Shown here piece after piece: positions 62,195 through 64,000 of a stretch of 64,000 nt of DNA. Each line of letters starts with the position of its first letter. The stretch's first letter is position 1. The stretch comes from Clusia tigrina (Eukaryota; Arthropoda; Insecta; Diptera; Clusiidae), in NCBI GenBank assembly GCA_920105625.2, contig OV050031.1, positions 76,951,995 through 77,015,994 of the forward strand, in the 5' to 3' direction. The notes below the pieces were generated by a model. The model did no database searches, was not told the DNA's origin, and saw only the letters and a list, made by a program, of their open reading frames with translations. The position numbers and the translations under genes were made by a program.

Positions 62195-64000
62195 AATCGA
62201 CAGCGGCAGCGACGGAGATGCCTACAGAGATGCTGACAGATGCTGCGACGCCGACTGAGACGCCGACTGAGGAAGATGGGGGTAGATATAGGCTTAGAGA
62301 AGGCAGCAGACCCCCCTATCGACAGCGGCAGCGACTGAGACGCCTACAGAGACGCTGACAGAGGCTGCGACGCCGACTGAGACGCCAACTGAGGCAGATG
62401 GGGATGGATATAGGCATAGAGAAGGCAGCAGCCCCCCCCAATCGACAGCGACTGAGACGCCTACAGCGACGACGACTGAGACGCCGACTGAGGCAGATAG
62501 GCGTAGATACAGGCATAGAGAAGGCAGCAGACCCACCAATCGACAGCCTCAGCGACTGAGACGCTTACAGAGACGCTCACACAGGCTGCGAAGCCGACTG
62601 AGGCGCCAACTGAATTAGATAGGGGTAGATATAGGCATAGAGACGGCAGAACACCTCCAATCGACAGCGGCAGCGACTGAGACGCCTACAGAGATGCTGA
62701 CAGAGGCTGCGACGCCGACTGAGACGCCGACTGACGCAGATAGGGGTAGATATAGGCATAGAGAGAGCAGCAGACCTCCCAATCGACAGCGGCAGCGACT
62801 GAGACGCCTACAGAGACGCTGACAGAGGCTGCGACACCGACTGAGACGCCGACTAAGACGGATAGGGGTCGATATAGGCATAGAGAAGGCAGCAGACCCC
62901 CCCAATCAACAGCGACTGATACGCCTACAGCGACGCCGATTGAGACGCCGACTGAGGCAGATAGGCGTAGATACAGGCATAGAGAAGGCAGCAGACCCCC
63001 TCAATCGACAGCGGCATCGACTGAGACGCGTACAGAGACGCTGACAGTGGCTGCGACACCGACTGAGACGCCGACTGAGGCAGATAGGGGTAGATATAGG
63101 CTTAGAGAAGGCAGCAGACCCCCCCCCAATCGATAGCGGCATCGGCTGAGACGCCTACAGAGATGCTGACAGAGGCTGCGACGCCGACTGAGACGCCGAC
63201 TGAGGCAGATAGGGGTGGATATAGGCATAGAGAGGGCAGCAGACCCCCGAATTGACAGCGACTGAGACGCCTATAGAGACGCTGACAGAGGCTGCGACGC
63301 CAACTGAGGCATATAGGGGTAGATATAGGCATGGAGCAGGCAGCAGACCCCCAATCGACAGCGGCAACGACTGAAATGCCTACAGAGACGCTGACAGAGG
63401 CTGAGACGCCGACCGAGACGCCAACTGAGGCAGATAGGGGAAGATATAGGCATACAGAAGGCAGCAGACCCCCCAATCGACAGCGGCAAAGACTGAAACG
63501 CCTAGAGAGACGCTAACAGAGGCTGCGATGCCGACTGAGAAACCGACTGAGGCAGATAGGGGTAGATATAGGCATAGAGAAAGCAGCAGACCCCCCAATC
63601 GACAGCGACTGAGACGCCGCCTGAGGCAGATAGGCATAGATACAGGCATAGAGGAGGCAGCTGACCCCCCAATCGACAGCGGCAGCGACTGAGACGCCTA
63701 CAGAGACGCTGACAGAGGCTGCGACACCGACTGAGACGCCGAATGAGGCAGATAGGGGTAGATATAGGCTTAGAGAAGGCAGCAGACCCGCCAATCAACA
63801 GCGACTGAGACGCCTACAGCGACGCCGATTGAGACGCCGACTGAGGCAGATAGGCGTAGATACAGGCATAGAGAAGGCAGCAGACCCCCGAATCGACAGC
63901 GGCAGCGACTGAGACGCTCACAGAGACGCCGACTGATACAGATAGGCGTAGATGCAGGCATAGAGAAGGCAGCAGACCCCCCAATTGATAGCGCCATCGA
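62195..64000 (+). repeat. Copy B of the 2760 bp unit and the window end
   Basis: Matches 59435 onward to about 63780 without the 104 bp and 320 bp duplications. It then switches to a block matching 50432-50640 (13361 bp away), including AATCAACAGCGACTG and CTCACAGAGACGCC words. The window ends inside a monomer, so the array continues. Confidence 0.9.

Larger units (their letters stand above)
1..64000 (+). repeat. Satellite array of about 110/122 bp monomers filling the whole window
   Basis: Landmark words recur in a fixed order throughout: AATCGACAGCGGCAG, then CTGAGACGCCTACAGAGACG, then CTGACAGAGGCTGCGACGCC, then one or more GACTGAGACGCC 12-mers, then GAGGCAGATAGGGGTAGATA, then TAGGCATAGAGAAGGCAGC, then AGACCCCCC. 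A monomer with two 12-mers is 122 bp and one with a single 12-mer is 110 bp. All monomers examined are head to tail in one orientation, and no unique sequence was found between them or at the edges. The hand consensus is about 61% GC with only about 10% T on this strand. I do not recognise the family by name. A chromosomal satellite in a eukaryote is the best reading. An intergenic-spacer repeat or an assembly-inflated minisatellite remains possible. Confidence 0.97.

Noticed and set aside
1..64000. CRISPR array
   Set aside because: There are no unique spacers between repeats. The variable parts are copies of the same 12-mer or C-run, and the period is far longer than a CRISPR unit. No cas gene is present.
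1..64000. Telomeric repeats or a telomere-adjacent end
   Set aside because: TAGGGG occurs once per monomer, but no tandem TTAGGG, TTTAGGG or TTAGG run exists.
1..64000. CENP-B box
   Set aside because: I looked for the TTCG-N4-A-N2-CGGG pattern. The only TTCG words (GCTTCGACGCC near 3144, 24128 and 26050) do not have the required A and CGGG downstream.
1..64000. rRNA, tRNA or ribosomal spacer with promoter repeats
   Set aside because: No rRNA or tRNA landmark sequence is recognisable. A spacer origin cannot be fully excluded, because no flank is visible.
1..64000. Transposon or retroelement inside the array
   Set aside because: No stretch departs from the monomer family for more than a few bases. 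I saw no terminal inverted repeats, long terminal repeats or coding remnants.
1..64000. Splice-site-like words (CTGAC and CCTACAG followed by AG) in each monomer
   Set aside because: The order and spacing are not those of an intron end with a pyrimidine tract, and the words are part of the 12-mer-derived left half.

Overview
The whole 64 kb window is one tandem-repeat (satellite) array. I find no protein gene, RNA gene, transposon or unique flanking sequence that I can support. The array runs past both ends: the window opens and closes inside monomers, and every monomer I examined points the same way. The monomer is usually about 110 or 122 bp, with a 98 bp short form and longer forms up to about 190 bp. 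Dividing 64 kb by roughly 115 bp gives about 550 monomers (an estimate, not a count).

Each monomer has two halves. The left half (about 77 bp, from AATCGACAG to CCGACTGAGG) is CpG-dense and is itself built from degenerate 12-mers of the GACGCCGACTGA kind. The right half (about 45 bp, from GCAGATAGGGG to the C-run) has no CpG in its common form and ends in a C-tract of 3 to 16 C. A hand-built 122 bp consensus is about 61% GC, with A 36, C 33, G 41 and T 12. The + strand is therefore T-poor, which by itself explains the many stop-free frames on the - strand.

Above the monomer there is a deep hierarchy of duplications. Tandem steps of about 104, 320, 354, 441, 459, 512, 903, 1537, 1806, 1893, 2760, 2944, 3063 and 3858 bp can be read directly, and looser copies lie 2.67, 4.1, 6.69, 9.64 and 10.65 kb apart. 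Several copies differ by whole monomers (122 or 244 bp), as unequal exchange in register would produce.

Layout: 1-2496 mixed monomers with a 441 bp step; 2497-5326 a 1537 bp unit and its shortened copy, rich in 12-mer expansions; 5327-9640 mixed, with an 18-mer sub-array, the longest 12-mer run and the longest C-run; 9641-23300 mixed, beginning with a copy of the window start and holding three 0.8 kb blocks about 4.1 kb apart; 23301-26980 a 1893 bp duplication; 26981-31720 a 1806 bp duplication and its continuation; 31721-36614 a 2944 bp duplication; 36615-39215 a diverged copy of about 30.9-32.2 kb; 39216-47900 a 3063 bp unit with 1.7 further copies; 47900-51101 mixed; 51102-58811 a 3858 bp duplication containing a nested 903 bp duplication; 58812-59434 a 512 bp duplicate plus one linking monomer; 59435-64000 a 2760 bp duplication.

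Organism: the size, uniform orientation and higher-order structure point to a eukaryotic heterochromatic array (centromeric, pericentromeric or subtelomeric). The pattern of substitutions at CpG also hints at a genome with CpG methylation. I do not recognise the monomer and cannot name a taxon. All coordinates and spacings were read by eye and should be treated as good to a few bases. Very similar multi-kb copies in such DNA can also be assembly products.
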